Positions 16,518-25,747 of a stretch of 64,000 nucleotides of DNA are shown here, in pieces. Below the pieces are notes generated by a model, which was given only the letters and a program-made list of their open reading frames with translations, searched no databases and was not told the DNA's origin. Within the stretch, counting starts at the first letter, position 1, and every line of letters starts with the position of its first letter. Source of the DNA: Bifidobacterium minimum. Its GTDB lineage: Bacteria; Actinomycetota; Actinomycetes; Actinomycetales; Bifidobacteriaceae. The stretch is taken from the NCBI RefSeq assembly GCF_000741645.1, contig NZ_JGZD01000004.1, positions 1 through 64,000 on the forward strand, read 5' to 3'. The position numbers and the translations under genes were made by a program.

Positions 16518-17848
16518 GGATTCTTGCGCAGTTTTGAGGTGGTGGGAGCATAACCCGTCCTGTGTGTACGATTTTCAATCGCTGAAAGAGAAAACCGATT
16601 GGAAAGCAGGTACGGGCCATGCCCAAGCACATTTTACAGGTGAATCAACCCATGTTCGAGACTCAATTGGATCGCATGGTGTCCGAGAAGGTCACCGAGA
16701 TCCGTGGGCCGGATGCCGGACGCTTCAGGCCGACGAGATCGCCGGCGCGGCCCGCTACGAGCGTTCCGATGGCAGGAAGGCGTATCGTGCCGGCCATTAC
16801 GAACGCGATCTGACCGTCAAGGCCGGGAAAATGGCAGTGAGGGTGCCGAAGCTGAAGGGCGCCCTGTTCGAGTCGGCGGTGATCGAACGGTACCGACGCC
16901 GGGAGGAATCGGTCGAGGAGGCGCTCATCGACATGTACCTGGCCGGCGTCTCCACGCGTCGCGTCGACGACATCAGCCAGGCCCTGTGGGGCGAGCGGAT
17001 GCCGTCGCAGACCCTGTCGGACAAGCTCAGGAAGGTCTACGGGGACATCGACGCCTGGCGTGAACGCCCGCTGTCCCAGCCCTACCCGTATGTGTTCATG
17101 GATGGCGTGTGGCACAAGCGTTCGTGGGGTGGCGCCGTGGAGAACGTGAGCATACTGGTCGCGATCGGCATCGGGTCGGACGGGCACCGGGAGGTGATCG
17201 GCGTGGCGGAGGGCATGAAGGAGGATTCGGCGAGTTGGAACAGCTTCGTCTCCTCGCTCATCTCGCGTGGGCTTACCGGCGTGCGCCTGGTGACCGGCGA
17301 CCGGTGCGCCGGACTGGTGAACACCGTCAGTGGACTCCTGCCACGGTCCCGCTACCAGCGGTGCATGGTGCACTTCATGCGTGGGCGTGCTCTCGAGAGT
17401 CTCCCCTCGTCACACCCGGTGGGCCGGGGACGCGCTCAAGGCCGTGTTCGCGATGGAATCACGCGACTCGGCCCTGGCCAAGGCCGAGCAGGTCGCCACC
17501 GAGATGGAGGAGCGGAAACTCAGGGAGGCCGCCAAGTGCCTGCGCGAGGGCATCGACGAGACCACCACGTACCTGCTCAAGGATTACCCGGTCGAGCATC
17601 GCCGGCGCATCCGAACGAACACCATGATCGAACGATTTAACCGGGAGATCCGCAGGAGAACCCGCGTGGTCGGCAGCTTCCCCGACGGCAGGAGCGCACT
17701 CATGCTCATCAGCGCAAGAATCCGCTACGTCACCGGCAACCAGTGGTCCACCCGCCGCTACCTGGACATGTCCCGACTCCACGACACCATACAAGAAGCG
17801 AACTGACAACGCACACAGGAAACAAAAACCAAAGTGCGCAAGAACCCG
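16518..17848 (+). mobile_element. IS256-family insertion sequence, decayed
   Basis: Imperfect terminal repeats (GGATTCTTGCGCA at 16518-16530, TGCGCAAGAACCC at 17835-17847) bound about 1.33 kb, the usual IS256 size. It contains one mutator-type transposase in broken frames. No clear 8-9 bp target duplication was seen. Confidence 0.8.
16619..17806 (+). pseudogene. IS256-family (mutator) transposase, frameshifted
   Basis: Begins MPKHILQVNQPMFETQLDRM. A frame change at about 16700-16710 leads into QADEIAGAARYERSDGRKAY and GHYERDLTVKAGKMAVRVPK, followed by YPYVFMDGVWHKRSWGG (first Asp), GLTGVRLVTGDRCAGLV (second Asp) and RYQRCMVHFMR. A second break at about 17385-17395 leads to SPRHTRWAGDALKAVF and the C-terminal NTMIERFNREIRRRTRVVG containing the catalytic Glu. 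The DDE set is present but split over three frames, so it is inactive as read. Confidence 0.85.
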
Positions 17849-18150
17849 GGCACTACCCGCGTCATAGGCGAATATTGAGGTTCTTGCTCCGTATGTAGGC
17901 GGTAATGAGAGCACTCAAAGTATCCATTCCATTAAAGCAGTGTGTCCAGTAATGGTGGTAGGAAGTTCCACCTATGACGTGGACTATTATTTCTCCGATC
18001 TGGATGGCTATGTTTTTCATTGTGTAACAGCAATCACTGCCTTTTTTCGATTATAGAGTAGATACTCAGCACTGTAATCAATACTAACGGTACTTTCGAT
18101 CAGAACTGAGCGCCGATAGTGGTATTTTTTCTTGTCGTACGTTGCGAATC
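17849..18150. other. AT-rich intergenic region, no gene
   Basis: About 300 bases between the IS256-type element and the metal ATPase stop. Composition is AT-rich compared with the flanks. I see no convincing ORF or RNA. Confidence 0.4.
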
Positions 18151-20058
18151 TCATGTGCTGCTCCGTCGTTGTGCTGCGCGCAGTCCGTTGAGGATGACGA
18201 TGACCTCGGCGCCTTCGTGAACAAGTACCACAGCGGCCAGGCCAAGAACTCCGGTAATGGCCAGCGGGAGCAGAATCGCAATGATGAGTATTGACAAAAC
18301 CACGTTCTCGTTCATGATCGTGCGCCCGCGGTGTGCGTGCGCAAGAGCTTGAGGGATGAGACGCAGGTCGTTCCCAGTAAATGCGACGTCCGCTGATTCA
18401 ATCGCAGCATCGGCACCTTTGACTCCCATCGCGATTCCTACGTCTGCGGCCGCTAGGGCGGGTGCGTCGTTAATGCCGTCGCCGATCATCGCCGTGGGCT
18501 GCGTTCTGCATAGTTCTGCGACAGCGGCGTCCTTATCTTCTGGGCGCAGTTCGGACCGGACGTCGGTAATACCGGCCTGTGCAGCCAAGGCTCGCGCTGT
18601 GCGTGGATTGTCGCCAGTCAACATGGTTACGCCGATTCCGCGTTCGTTCAGCGTGCGTATTACCTCGGGCACTTCGGGACGCAGTTCGTCGCGCACTCCT
18701 ACTGCCCCAACGGGTCTGCCGTCGCTATGCACGATGACGACGGTCATTCCCTCCATCTCCATCGCTCGCACCTCATCAGCCAGGGGGCCAGCATCGAGCC
18801 ATCGAGGACTCCCGACGCTGACACAGACACCATCGATTACCCCAGAAATACCGCGACCCGCCGTTTCCGTGACATCATCGGCCTGTGGAGCGTCACTCAC
18901 TGCGCTTGCGATTGCAGTGGCAAGCGGATGCGTACTGTGACCTTCCAAACTTGCCGCCCACTTCAGAACCTCGTTTTCACTCACACCATCGTCCGTCACT
19001 ACGCGGGTCACGGTGGGGTTATTCACTGTCAGAGTGCCAGTCTTATCGACTGCGAGATGTCGGATGCCACCAAAACGTTCAAACGCCGCACCGGATTTGA
19101 CGACCACCCCGAACGCGGAAGCCGCACCAATAGCAGAGACGACGGTGACCGGGACAGCTATTGCCAAAGAACACGGGGATGCTGCGACGAGCACAACCAG
19201 TGCGCGCGTAATCCATAGCTCAACGTTCCCACTGAGCAGTGACCCGAGTAGGCCGACCAGTACTGCGAGAATCATTACTCCGGGCACAAGCGGACGTGCG
19301 ATCCGATCAGCTAGTCGGGCACGCTCACCTTTCTCGCTCTGGGCCTTCTCGACAAGCTCCACAATTGTGGTAAGCGAGTTATCGGTGCCAGCGGCCGTGG
19401 CCTCAACGTCGAGCGTGCCCGTGGTGTTAATGGACCCTGCCGAGACATCCATGCCAGGTTCAACTTCGACTGGGATTGACTCGCCGGTGATCGCGGATGT
19501 GTCCAGGCTGCTCCGCCCGGCACGCACGATGCCATCAGTGGCAATCCGCTCGCCCGCCCGAACCACCAGCACGTCACCAACGCGCAGATCCTTTGCCTCG
19601 ACCTCAACCGTTGCATCGCCACGTTTAACCAGTGCGGTCTTTGGCACGAGTTTCAACAATGCCCGCAGTCCAGCGCGAGCACGATCCATTGCCTTGTCCT
19701 CAAGCGCTTCCGAAATTGAGTAGAGGAACGCCAGCGCTGCTGCTTCCTCAACGTATCCAAGAATCACAGCACCAGTCGCGCTGATCGTCATCAGCAGACC
19801 GATACCAAGCTTGCCTTTCGTAAACAACCCTCGCAGCGCACCCGGAACAAAAGTGTACGCGCCCAAAAGCAGGCCGATCCAGAACATCACTAGACCTGCG
19901 GTCTTTGCGCCGGTCAAATCACACACTAGGCCAGCAGCGAATGCAATACCCGATGCAATCGGAATCAGAACGCTCGGACTGCGATACCACGGCCGATCGT
20001 CATCATCATCGTCATCGAAGTCAGGATGCTCAACCTGCGAATTTGTTACCGTACTCAC
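18151..20058 (-). CDS. P1B-type heavy-metal-transporting ATPase
   Basis: Membrane ATPase of 635 residues that probably exports divalent metal (Cd, Pb, Zn or Co). P-type motifs in order: TGESIPVE, ASPCSLAIAVPV (membrane metal site), VDKTGTLT (phosphorylated Asp), HSTHPLATAI (HP motif), MLTGDNPRTA and MIGDGINDAPAL. The SPC motif and the HEGAEVI in the last helix, rather than CPC, place it near P1B-4 ATPases. There is no N-terminal heavy-metal domain, only an acidic DDDDDDD patch. GTG start overlaps the cmtR-like stop as GTGA; GGGAGG lies upstream. Confidence 0.9.
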   Translation of the reverse strand: MSTVTNSQVEHPDFDDDDDDDRPWYRSPSVLIPIASGIAFAAGLVCDLTGAKTAGLVMFWIGLLLGAYTFVPGALRGLFTKGKLGIGLLMTISATGAVILGYVEEAAALAFLYSISEALEDKAMDRARAGLRALLKLVPKTALVKRGDATVEVEAKDLRVGDVLVVRAGERIATDGIVRAGRSSLDTSAITGESIPVEVEPGMDVSAGSINTTGTLDVEATAAGTDNSLTTIVELVEKAQSEKGERARLADRIARPLVPGVMILAVLVGLLGSLLSGNVELWITRALVVLVAASPCSLAIAVPVTVVSAIGAASAFGVVVKSGAAFERFGGIRHLAVDKTGTLTVNNPTVTRVVTDDGVSENEVLKWAASLEGHSTHPLATAIASAVSDAPQADDVTETAGRGISGVIDGVCVSVGSPRWLDAGPLADEVRAMEMEGMTVVIVHSDGRPVGAVGVRDELRPEVPEVIRTLNERGIGVTMLTGDNPRTARALAAQAGITDVRSELRPEDKDAAVAELCRTQPTAMIGDGINDAPALAAADVGIAMGVKGADAAIESADVAFTGNDLRLIPQALAHAHRGRTIMNENVVLSILIIAILLPLAITGVLGLAAVVLVHEGAEVIVILNGLRAAQRRSST

Positions 20059-20414
20059 GCTCGCACCTCCCGTGCCTCGCAGCCCCTAACATTGCAGTCG
20101 GAGTCCATGCATGGCACGCTCTCATCAACTGCAAGTGTCACATCAATAAGGGCAGTCAGCGCATGGGCTAGATGGGGGTCGGCGATTTCGTAACGGGTCT
20201 TCCTGCCCTCGGGTTCAGCCACCACGATGCCGCACCCGCGCAAACACGTCAAATGGTTTGACACGTTCGAACGAGACAGCCCCAGTTCTAGAGAGAGAAC
20301 GGCAGGGTAACTGGGCCCATCTAACAGCGCCATCAGAATCCGTGAACGGGTCGGGTCTGCCATGGCCCGACCTAGCCGGTTCATTACATCAAGTCGATTC
20401 GTAATAGTCAGCAT
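20055..20414 (-). CDS. cmtR: CmtR-like Cd/Pb-responsive ArsR-family repressor
   Basis: Winged-helix metal sensor of 119 residues. Numbering from the ATG at 20414, the three cysteines known to bind Cd/Pb in M. tuberculosis CmtR fall at identical positions: Cys57 and Cys61 in NHLTCLRGCG and Cys102 in ESVPCMD. The DNA-binding helix SRSNVSNHL is also the same type. It precedes and overlaps the ATPase gene and should repress both until metal binds. Start is 6 bases after a -10 element, suggesting a leaderless transcript. The C-terminus has two more cysteines (C-x5-C). Confidence 0.88.
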   Translation of the reverse strand: MLTITNRLDVMNRLGRAMADPTRSRILMALLDGPSYPAVLSLELGLSRSNVSNHLTCLRGCGIVVAEPEGRKTRYEIADPHLAHALTALIDVTLAVDESVPCMDSDCNVRGCEAREVRA

Positions 20415-20420
20415 GCGATG

Positions 20421-20450
20421 ACTATACATTAGATGATGTACTGTTGTCAA
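20421..20450 (-). promoter_or_regulatory. Promoter of the cmtR-ATPase operon
   Basis: On the minus strand TTGACA (20450-20445), an 18-base spacer and TATAGT (20426-20421) form a near-consensus promoter, with the cmtR ATG only 6 bases on. The spacer contains ACAT-N6-ATGT, a candidate operator half-site pair. Confidence 0.6.
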
Positions 20451-20853
20451 GTCCGGACATCAGGTAGTAGGCAGCTACGGAAATCAGGCACTAACGAAGT
20501 CCATAAATCGGGTAGCGCACGTCAAAGAATTGACACAAATTTTGCAACGCGGATGAAGTGCAATCAATAATTGCATCACATTCTGTAGGCAAGAAATCTC
20601 GTCATGAACTCCACGGTGAAAACTCTGACCCCGCCTAGTTATATGGCCGTGTAGCGGATCGGCGACAGCCGGTGGAGTGGTCACGTTGAGCGGAAACACT
20701 TGCCCTACTCAGGCAAACGTTCTTACGATGCAAGTGCACGGAGTCCTGCGAGACAACGCATTCTCTATGAGTTTACCGACAAGAATCTTGGTTCAGATGG
20801 AATTTTGATGTGAGAGCAAATCGTCTCAGCACATAGGAATTGTTTTCTGAGGA
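20451..20853. other. Intergenic region, no confident gene
   Basis: About 400 bases of moderate GC between cmtR and the FAD oxidoreductase end. A 71-codon minus-strand ORF (20484-20699) has no ribosome site or recognisable product. Likely residue of past rearrangement. Confidence 0.35.
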
Positions 20854-22218
20854 TTATTGCCAGTGTTGTGCGGTTGTCTGAATGGCGTCCCATGGTGCGG
20901 CGAGGGGTGGTGTGTAGGAGAGATCGAGGTCGGATAACTGCTGGATGGTGAGTCCTGCGAATATGGCGGTTGCGATCACGTCGGCACGTTTGGAGACTTC
21001 ACTGCCGTAGGTTCCTACGAGTTGGCCTCCGAGTAATTGGCCGGTGGTGGGGTCTGCGGTGAGTCGGATGGTGATTGGGTGTGAGCCTGGGTAGTAGGCT
21101 TTGTGGTCGTCGACCGTGGCTGTCACCGAGCGTGCGGGAAGTCTGGCACTTTGGGCGTCGGTCTGGCGCAGTCCGGTACTTGCGGCGACGAGATCGAAGA
21201 CCTTGACCGCTTGCGTGCCGAGGACGCCCTTGAAGGTGGCATCGCCGCCGGCGGCATTCTCTCCGGCAATGCGGCCTTGTTTGTGGGCTGTGGTGCCTAA
21301 TGGCATCCATGTATTGCCGAGTAAACGGTGTTTGGTGATCACACAGTCACCGGCCGCGTAGATATCGGGCAGGCTGGTGCGCATCTGGTCGTCGACTGTG
21401 ATCGCTGCGCCTGGCCCTGTCGTGGCTCCGGCCATCGTGAGCAGGCTCGTGTTGGGGCGTATTCCAGTGACGGCGATGACGAGATCGGTGCTGATTTTCT
21501 GGGTGCCGGTGGGGTCGTCACTGATGACGACCGGGCCGCGTTCGCCGCGTTGGATGCTGCGTACACTGGTATTGAGGTGTACGTGGACACCGTGGTGGAC
21601 GAGCTCGCTGTGGACGAGGGATGCGAGGTCAGTGTCGAGGGTGGAGAGGACTTCGGGGCCGTGTTGCAGCATGGTTACGTCCAGGCCACGCCGGGTGAGG
21701 GCTTCTGCCATTTCGAGGCCGATGTAGCCGGCGCCGATGATGACGGCGCGGCGGGGATGCCGGGTGACGAGGGTGCGCTGGACTGCGTGCATCTGGTCGA
21801 TGGTGTGAAGCTGATGCACGCAGTCTGCAGGGCCGAGAGCATCGGGACCGGTCAAGCCCGTGATGCCGGTGGCGGCGGGTCTTGCTCCGGTGGCCACGAC
21901 GAGCCGGTCGTATCCGATCGTGTCTTGGTCCCCGTCGGGTGTGGTCACGTTGATCGTGTGGGCGGGGGCGTCGATGTTGGTGGCGCGGGTGCCAAGGCGC
22001 AGGGCAAGCCCGGCTGCTTCGAGGTCGGTCTGGGTGCGGTGGGCGAGGTCGTGCCAGTCGGGCACGTCGCCGGAGAGGTGGTAGGGGATGCCGCAGATAG
22101 AGTAGTTCGGATACTGGTCTGCGACTACGAGGGTGACGTCGGTCTGGGGGTCGAGTTGTCGGGCGCGCAGGCCGGCCATGATGCCGGCGTCCGAGCCGCC
22201 GATGATGAGTAGTCGCAT
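20854..22218 (-). CDS. FAD-dependent pyridine nucleotide-disulfide oxidoreductase (CoA-disulfide reductase/NADH oxidase-like) in ars operon
   Basis: Flavoprotein of 454 residues. It has FAD-binding LLIIGGSDAGIMAGLRAR, the single redox Cys in YSICGIPYH at about residue 43 as in CoA-disulfide reductase and NADH oxidase, NAD-binding AVIIGAGYIGLEMAEALTRR at about 160, and the second FAD segment LPDIYAAGDCV. It is the last gene of the acr3-arsD-arsA series, 27 bases after arsA. Similar oxidoreductases recur in actinobacterial ars operons; their role in arsenic resistance is not clear to me. Confidence 0.85.
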   Translation of the reverse strand: MRLLIIGGSDAGIMAGLRARQLDPQTDVTLVVADQYPNYSICGIPYHLSGDVPDWHDLAHRTQTDLEAAGLALRLGTRATNIDAPAHTINVTTPDGDQDTIGYDRLVVATGARPAATGITGLTGPDALGPADCVHQLHTIDQMHAVQRTLVTRHPRRAVIIGAGYIGLEMAEALTRRGLDVTMLQHGPEVLSTLDTDLASLVHSELVHHGVHVHLNTSVRSIQRGERGPVVISDDPTGTQKISTDLVIAVTGIRPNTSLLTMAGATTGPGAAITVDDQMRTSLPDIYAAGDCVITKHRLLGNTWMPLGTTAHKQGRIAGENAAGGDATFKGVLGTQAVKVFDLVAASTGLRQTDAQSARLPARSVTATVDDHKAYYPGSHPITIRLTADPTTGQLLGGQLVGTYGSEVSKRADVIATAIFAGLTIQQLSDLDLSYTPPLAAPWDAIQTTAQHWQ

Positions 22219-22245
22219 GGCGCGTGGTGTCCTTTGATGTCGTGG

Positions 22246-24036
22246 TTAGCGGGTGGAGGCGGAGCGCGCCAATGGGGCGCTCTGGCTGAGACTGTGCAGA
22301 ATGTCCTGCCCGATAGGGGGTGTGGGCAGCAGGGGAACGACGGCCATGCGTTCGGTGAGGTGCTGAACGTGTTTGATCTGGGGGAGTTCCCCGTCTGCGA
22401 CGGTGTGAAGGAATTCGGAGGTGGGGTGAGCGGCGGCAACGGAGCGGTTGACGACCCATGCCCAGGGGGTGATGGATGCTCGTTCGAGGTCGCGTTGCAG
22501 TTGCTCGGCTTCGAGGACGGGTGTCGTCTCGGGCAGTGTGACGATGATCATCTTCGCGTAATCGGGGTCCTGGAGCCGTGTCAACGGGGTGGCGGTGAGA
22601 TTGTCCCCCATCTGATGGAGCATCTCGCGGTGATAGGAGCCGGTAGCGTCGAGCAGCAGGAGCGTGTGTCCGCTGGGCGCGGTGTCGATGACAACGATGC
22701 GATCATGTGCTTCGCGGATGGCTTCAGAGAACTTGCGGAAGACGGCGACCTCCTGGGTGCAGGGGGATTGCAGGTCTTCCATCAGTTGGGCGCGGCCCGT
22801 CGCGTCAAGGCGGGTTCCTTTGGTGGCCAGGACTTCGTCTTGATACTCGCGCAGAGCCTGATCGGGATCGATCTTCGCGATGGTGAGGTTCGCGACGGTG
22901 CCATTAAGCGTCTCGGTGAGGTTTCCCGCGGGATCGGTCGTGGTGAGTAGTACGTCGCTGCCGCGTTCGGCAAGGGCCACGGCGATCGCCGTGGCGACGG
23001 TCGTTTTGCCGACTCCGCCCTTGCCTAGAGTCATGAATAGGCCGTGGGTCTGCGCCGCCAACTGGTCCACGAGGTCCGCCAGGGGCGGATAGTCCCTGGG
23101 GGGTTCGTGGGCGGGGTAGGCGGAATGTACGGGATGCGTGGGAGTGGTTGCGAAGAATTCACGGAGCTGGTCGGCACCTACGACGTTGCGCGCGTGCAGC
23201 GTGGTCGTGGTGCGGGGCAGGTGGGCGAGGCGGCTGGGGAGTGCGGCGAGTTCCCTGTGCTCTTGGTCGCGGATCGCGGCGGCCAAGGGATCGTCGTCGA
23301 GATCGGGCATGAGGGCATTGATGAGTAGATGCTGGTTGCCCATGCCGAGAGCTGTGAGTTCCCGACTGGTGCGCTCGGCTTCGTGGATGGCCGAGTGCTG
23401 GGCGCGGGCGACGAGCACGAGCACGAGCACGGTGCGGGCTGGGTCGGAGAGCGCATTGACCGTGGCGCGGTAGACGGTGCGGCGTGATTCGAGGCCGGCC
23501 ATGGGGCCCAGGCAGGAGGTGTCGCCCTTGCCTTCGTCGATGAACTGGCTCCAGTCGCCGGGTAGCTCCAGGAGTCGGATGGTGTGACCTGTGGGGGCCG
23601 TGTCGAAAAGCACGTGGTCGTAGCCGCCGGTGCGGTCGGAATCGGCGATGAGGTCGGCGAATTCATTGAAGGATGCGATCTCGGTTGTGCAGGACCCGGA
23701 CAATTGTTCGGTCATCGCTTGAATCTCACGCTCTGGAAGCAGGCCGCGTACCGGGCTGATGATCGATTCACGGTATGCGGCGGCGGCGGCCTCCGGGTCG
23801 ATCTCCAGGGCATCGACACCGGGAGCGGCGCTCAGGGGCGTGATCCGGTTGCCGATTGGCTGGCCGAAGACCTGTCCAATGTTCGAGGCAGGGTCCGTGC
23901 TCACGAGCAGCACCGTTTCGCCTCGATCTGCCAGCGTCAGCGCTGTCGCGCAGGCCGCAGACGTCTTGCCGACGCCGCCCTTGCCGGTGAAGAACGCGAA
24001 CTTGGGAAGGTGGTCAAGAAAGGTGGGTTGGTTCAT
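22246..24036 (-). CDS. arsA: Arsenical pump-driving ATPase ArsA
   Basis: Two-domain soluble ATPase of 596 residues that energises an arsenite efflux protein. Each half has a P-loop, FFTGKGGVGKTSAACA and LGKGGVGKTTVATA, and the signal sequence D-T-A-P-(T/S)-G-H-T. The metalloid-binding cysteines characteristic of ArsA are visible as SGSCTTE, DTSCLGP and SPCTQE. It follows arsD by 30 bases, giving the usual ArsD-ArsA chaperone-ATPase pair. Full length; no disruption. Confidence 0.95.
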   Translation of the reverse strand: MNQPTFLDHLPKFAFFTGKGGVGKTSAACATALTLADRGETVLLVSTDPASNIGQVFGQPIGNRITPLSAAPGVDALEIDPEAAAAAYRESIISPVRGLLPEREIQAMTEQLSGSCTTEIASFNEFADLIADSDRTGGYDHVLFDTAPTGHTIRLLELPGDWSQFIDEGKGDTSCLGPMAGLESRRTVYRATVNALSDPARTVLVLVLVARAQHSAIHEAERTSRELTALGMGNQHLLINALMPDLDDDPLAAAIRDQEHRELAALPSRLAHLPRTTTTLHARNVVGADQLREFFATTPTHPVHSAYPAHEPPRDYPPLADLVDQLAAQTHGLFMTLGKGGVGKTTVATAIAVALAERGSDVLLTTTDPAGNLTETLNGTVANLTIAKIDPDQALREYQDEVLATKGTRLDATGRAQLMEDLQSPCTQEVAVFRKFSEAIREAHDRIVVIDTAPSGHTLLLLDATGSYHREMLHQMGDNLTATPLTRLQDPDYAKMIIVTLPETTPVLEAEQLQRDLERASITPWAWVVNRSVAAAHPTSEFLHTVADGELPQIKHVQHLTERMAVVPLLPTPPIGQDILHSLSQSAPLARSASTR

Positions 24037-24066
24037 GGTTTCTGGTCCCCTATTCTGCGGCGTGGT

Positions 24067-24480
24067 TCAGCAGCATCCGCTTGCCCCGCAGCAGCATCCG
24101 GACTGTTCGGCTGTGTTCTCGGAGACAGGGGTTGTCGAGGGCGCGTCGATACCTGCCATGCGGAATAGTTGGTCGCGTGTCGGGTATGTGCCGGTAAGGA
24201 CCGTCTGCCCGTCGACCTGGACGATGGGCAGCGCCTGTGAGCCGATACTGTCGAGTGCGTTGCGGACCTGAGAGTTTGCGACGAAGTTTTCCGGCTCGCT
24301 GGCAAGGTTGTGGCGCGTTATCGAGATCCCATTGCCCGTGATGGCCGCACAGTCGGCGGTGAACGCGATCAGTGTGGCATCCGGGTCACTGCCACAAACC
24401 CCGGAACTGCAGCACATTGCCGGTTCATAAACGTCAATGCGAGGGAGTTGAGTCGCTTGGTGTGATGTTGTATTTTGCAT
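24067..24480 (-). CDS. arsD: ArsD, arsenite metallochaperone and weak regulator
   Basis: Protein of 137 residues. The essential vicinal cysteines appear as CCSSGVC (residues 23, 24 and 29), matching the Cys12-Cys13-Cys18 set of characterised ArsD, and the C-terminus has two more cysteine pairs in GCCCGASGCC. ArsD passes As(III) to ArsA. The thioredoxin-like core (QALPIVQVDGQTVLTG-TYP) is complete. Start is the ATG at 24480 with AAGGAG 9 bases before. Between acr3 and arsA. Confidence 0.93.
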   Translation of the reverse strand: MQNTTSHQATQLPRIDVYEPAMCCSSGVCGSDPDATLIAFTADCAAITGNGISITRHNLASEPENFVANSQVRNALDSIGSQALPIVQVDGQTVLTGTYPTRDQLFRMAGIDAPSTTPVSENTAEQSGCCCGASGCC

Positions 24481-24533
24481 GATGAGATGCTCCTTACTTT
24501 CTTGTTTGTTAATGGCTTGACTATTTGTTGTGT

Positions 24534-25658
24534 TTACTGAATCCTGACCGGTTCTAAGTCGTCGCCGGTCCGGTCGTGGAGTGGGAACAGGTGAGGCCGT
24601 AGCCACAAGGCGACATAGACGAGGCCGAGCAGTACCGGCACTTCGACCAGCGGGCCGACGGTGCCGGCCAGGGCCTGGCCCGAGACGACGCCGAAGGTGC
24701 CCACGCACACGGCGATCGCGAGTTCGAAGTTGTTGCCGGCACCGGTGAACGCGAGGGTGGTGGTTTTCTCGTAGCCAAGGCGCAGGGCGTGGCCAAGGAT
24801 GAAACCGAGAGTGAACATGGTCGCGAAATAGATGACGAGCGGCGCCGCGATGCGGGCGACGTCCCACGGTTCACGCGAGATGCGTCCGCCTTGCATGGCG
24901 AAGAGCACGACCACGGTGAACAGCAGTCCCCAGGTGGCCAGTGGACTGATCCGCGGAAGGAACCGGCGCTCATACCATGCACGACCCTTAGCACGCTCTC
25001 CGAGCACACGGCTGGCCCAGCCGGCCAGCAGTGGCACGCCGAGGAATACGAGCACGGATTCGACGATCGCCCAGAATGAGAAACCGGCCGATGTTGTGGG
25101 CAGGCCGAGCCAGCCGGGCAGTATCTGGAGATAGAACCAGCCGAGACCGGCGAACGCGAGAATCTGGAAGATCGCGTTGAGGGCGACGAGAACGGCGGCG
25201 GCCTCACGATCCCCGCAGGCCAGGTCGTTCCAGATGAGTACCATCGCGATGCAGCGAGCCAGTCCAACGATGATGATGCCGGTACGGTATTCGGGCAGGT
25301 CGGGCATCAGCAGCCAGGCCAGTGTGAACATGAGGGCCGGGCCAACCACCCAATTGAGGGCAAGGGATGCGATGAGCAGCCTACGGTCGTGGCTCACCCG
25401 ACCCAGCCGGTCGTAGCGGACCTTTGCCAACGGCGGGTACATCATCAGCAGGAGGCCCACGGCGATCGGCAGGCTCGTGGAACCGAGTTTCACCGAGTCG
25501 ATGAGCCCTGCCAGCCCCGGCCACACCCGGCCCAGGCTCACGCCCACGGCCATCGCCGTCAGAATCCAGACCGGCAGCAGCCGATCGGCTGCCCCGAGTC
25601 GTGCAGGGTTTCGCGGACGCGCGTCCACTGCGGGCGTACCCAATCCGGTCTCATGCAT
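24534..25658 (-). CDS. acr3: Acr3-family arsenite efflux permease
   Basis: Ten-helix membrane protein of 374 residues in the bile acid/arsenite/riboflavin transporter superfamily, exporting arsenite. The Acr3 signature GLARCIAMVLIWNDLACG, with the essential cysteine, is at about residue 135, and FTGAGNNFELAIAV is the second conserved motif. AGGAGG precedes the ATG at 25658. First gene of the divergent ars operon; ArsA may power it. No arsenate reductase arsC was found in this window, so arsenate would need reduction by an enzyme elsewhere. Confidence 0.93.
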   Translation of the reverse strand: MHETGLGTPAVDARPRNPARLGAADRLLPVWILTAMAVGVSLGRVWPGLAGLIDSVKLGSTSLPIAVGLLLMMYPPLAKVRYDRLGRVSHDRRLLIASLALNWVVGPALMFTLAWLLMPDLPEYRTGIIIVGLARCIAMVLIWNDLACGDREAAAVLVALNAIFQILAFAGLGWFYLQILPGWLGLPTTSAGFSFWAIVESVLVFLGVPLLAGWASRVLGERAKGRAWYERRFLPRISPLATWGLLFTVVVLFAMQGGRISREPWDVARIAAPLVIYFATMFTLGFILGHALRLGYEKTTTLAFTGAGNNFELAIAVCVGTFGVVSGQALAGTVGPLVEVPVLLGLVYVALWLRPHLFPLHDRTGDDLEPVRIQ

Positions 25659-25672
25659 CGCACCCTCCTAAC

Positions 25673-25728
25673 ATAGACAAACATCTATATGACTAATCCT
25701 GACTCAACGTATAGACGTTTGTCGATAT
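25673..25728. promoter_or_regulatory. Two ArsR operator-like dyads in the arsR/acr3 divergent region
   Basis: Site 1, ATAGACAAACATCTAT (25673-25688), has ATAGA/TCTAT arms. Site 2, ATAGACGTTTGTCGATAT (25711-25728), is related to site 1 in inverted orientation (ACAAACGTCTAT against ACAAACATCTAT). One site lies before each divergent gene, fitting ArsR control of both directions. Confidence 0.65.
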
Positions 25729-25747
25729 GAGTGGGAGACTGGAAGAC

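Noticed and set aside
20484..20699. 71-codon minus-strand ORF between cmtR and the ars genes
   Set aside because: No ribosome site, no recognisable protein features; left as intergenic.
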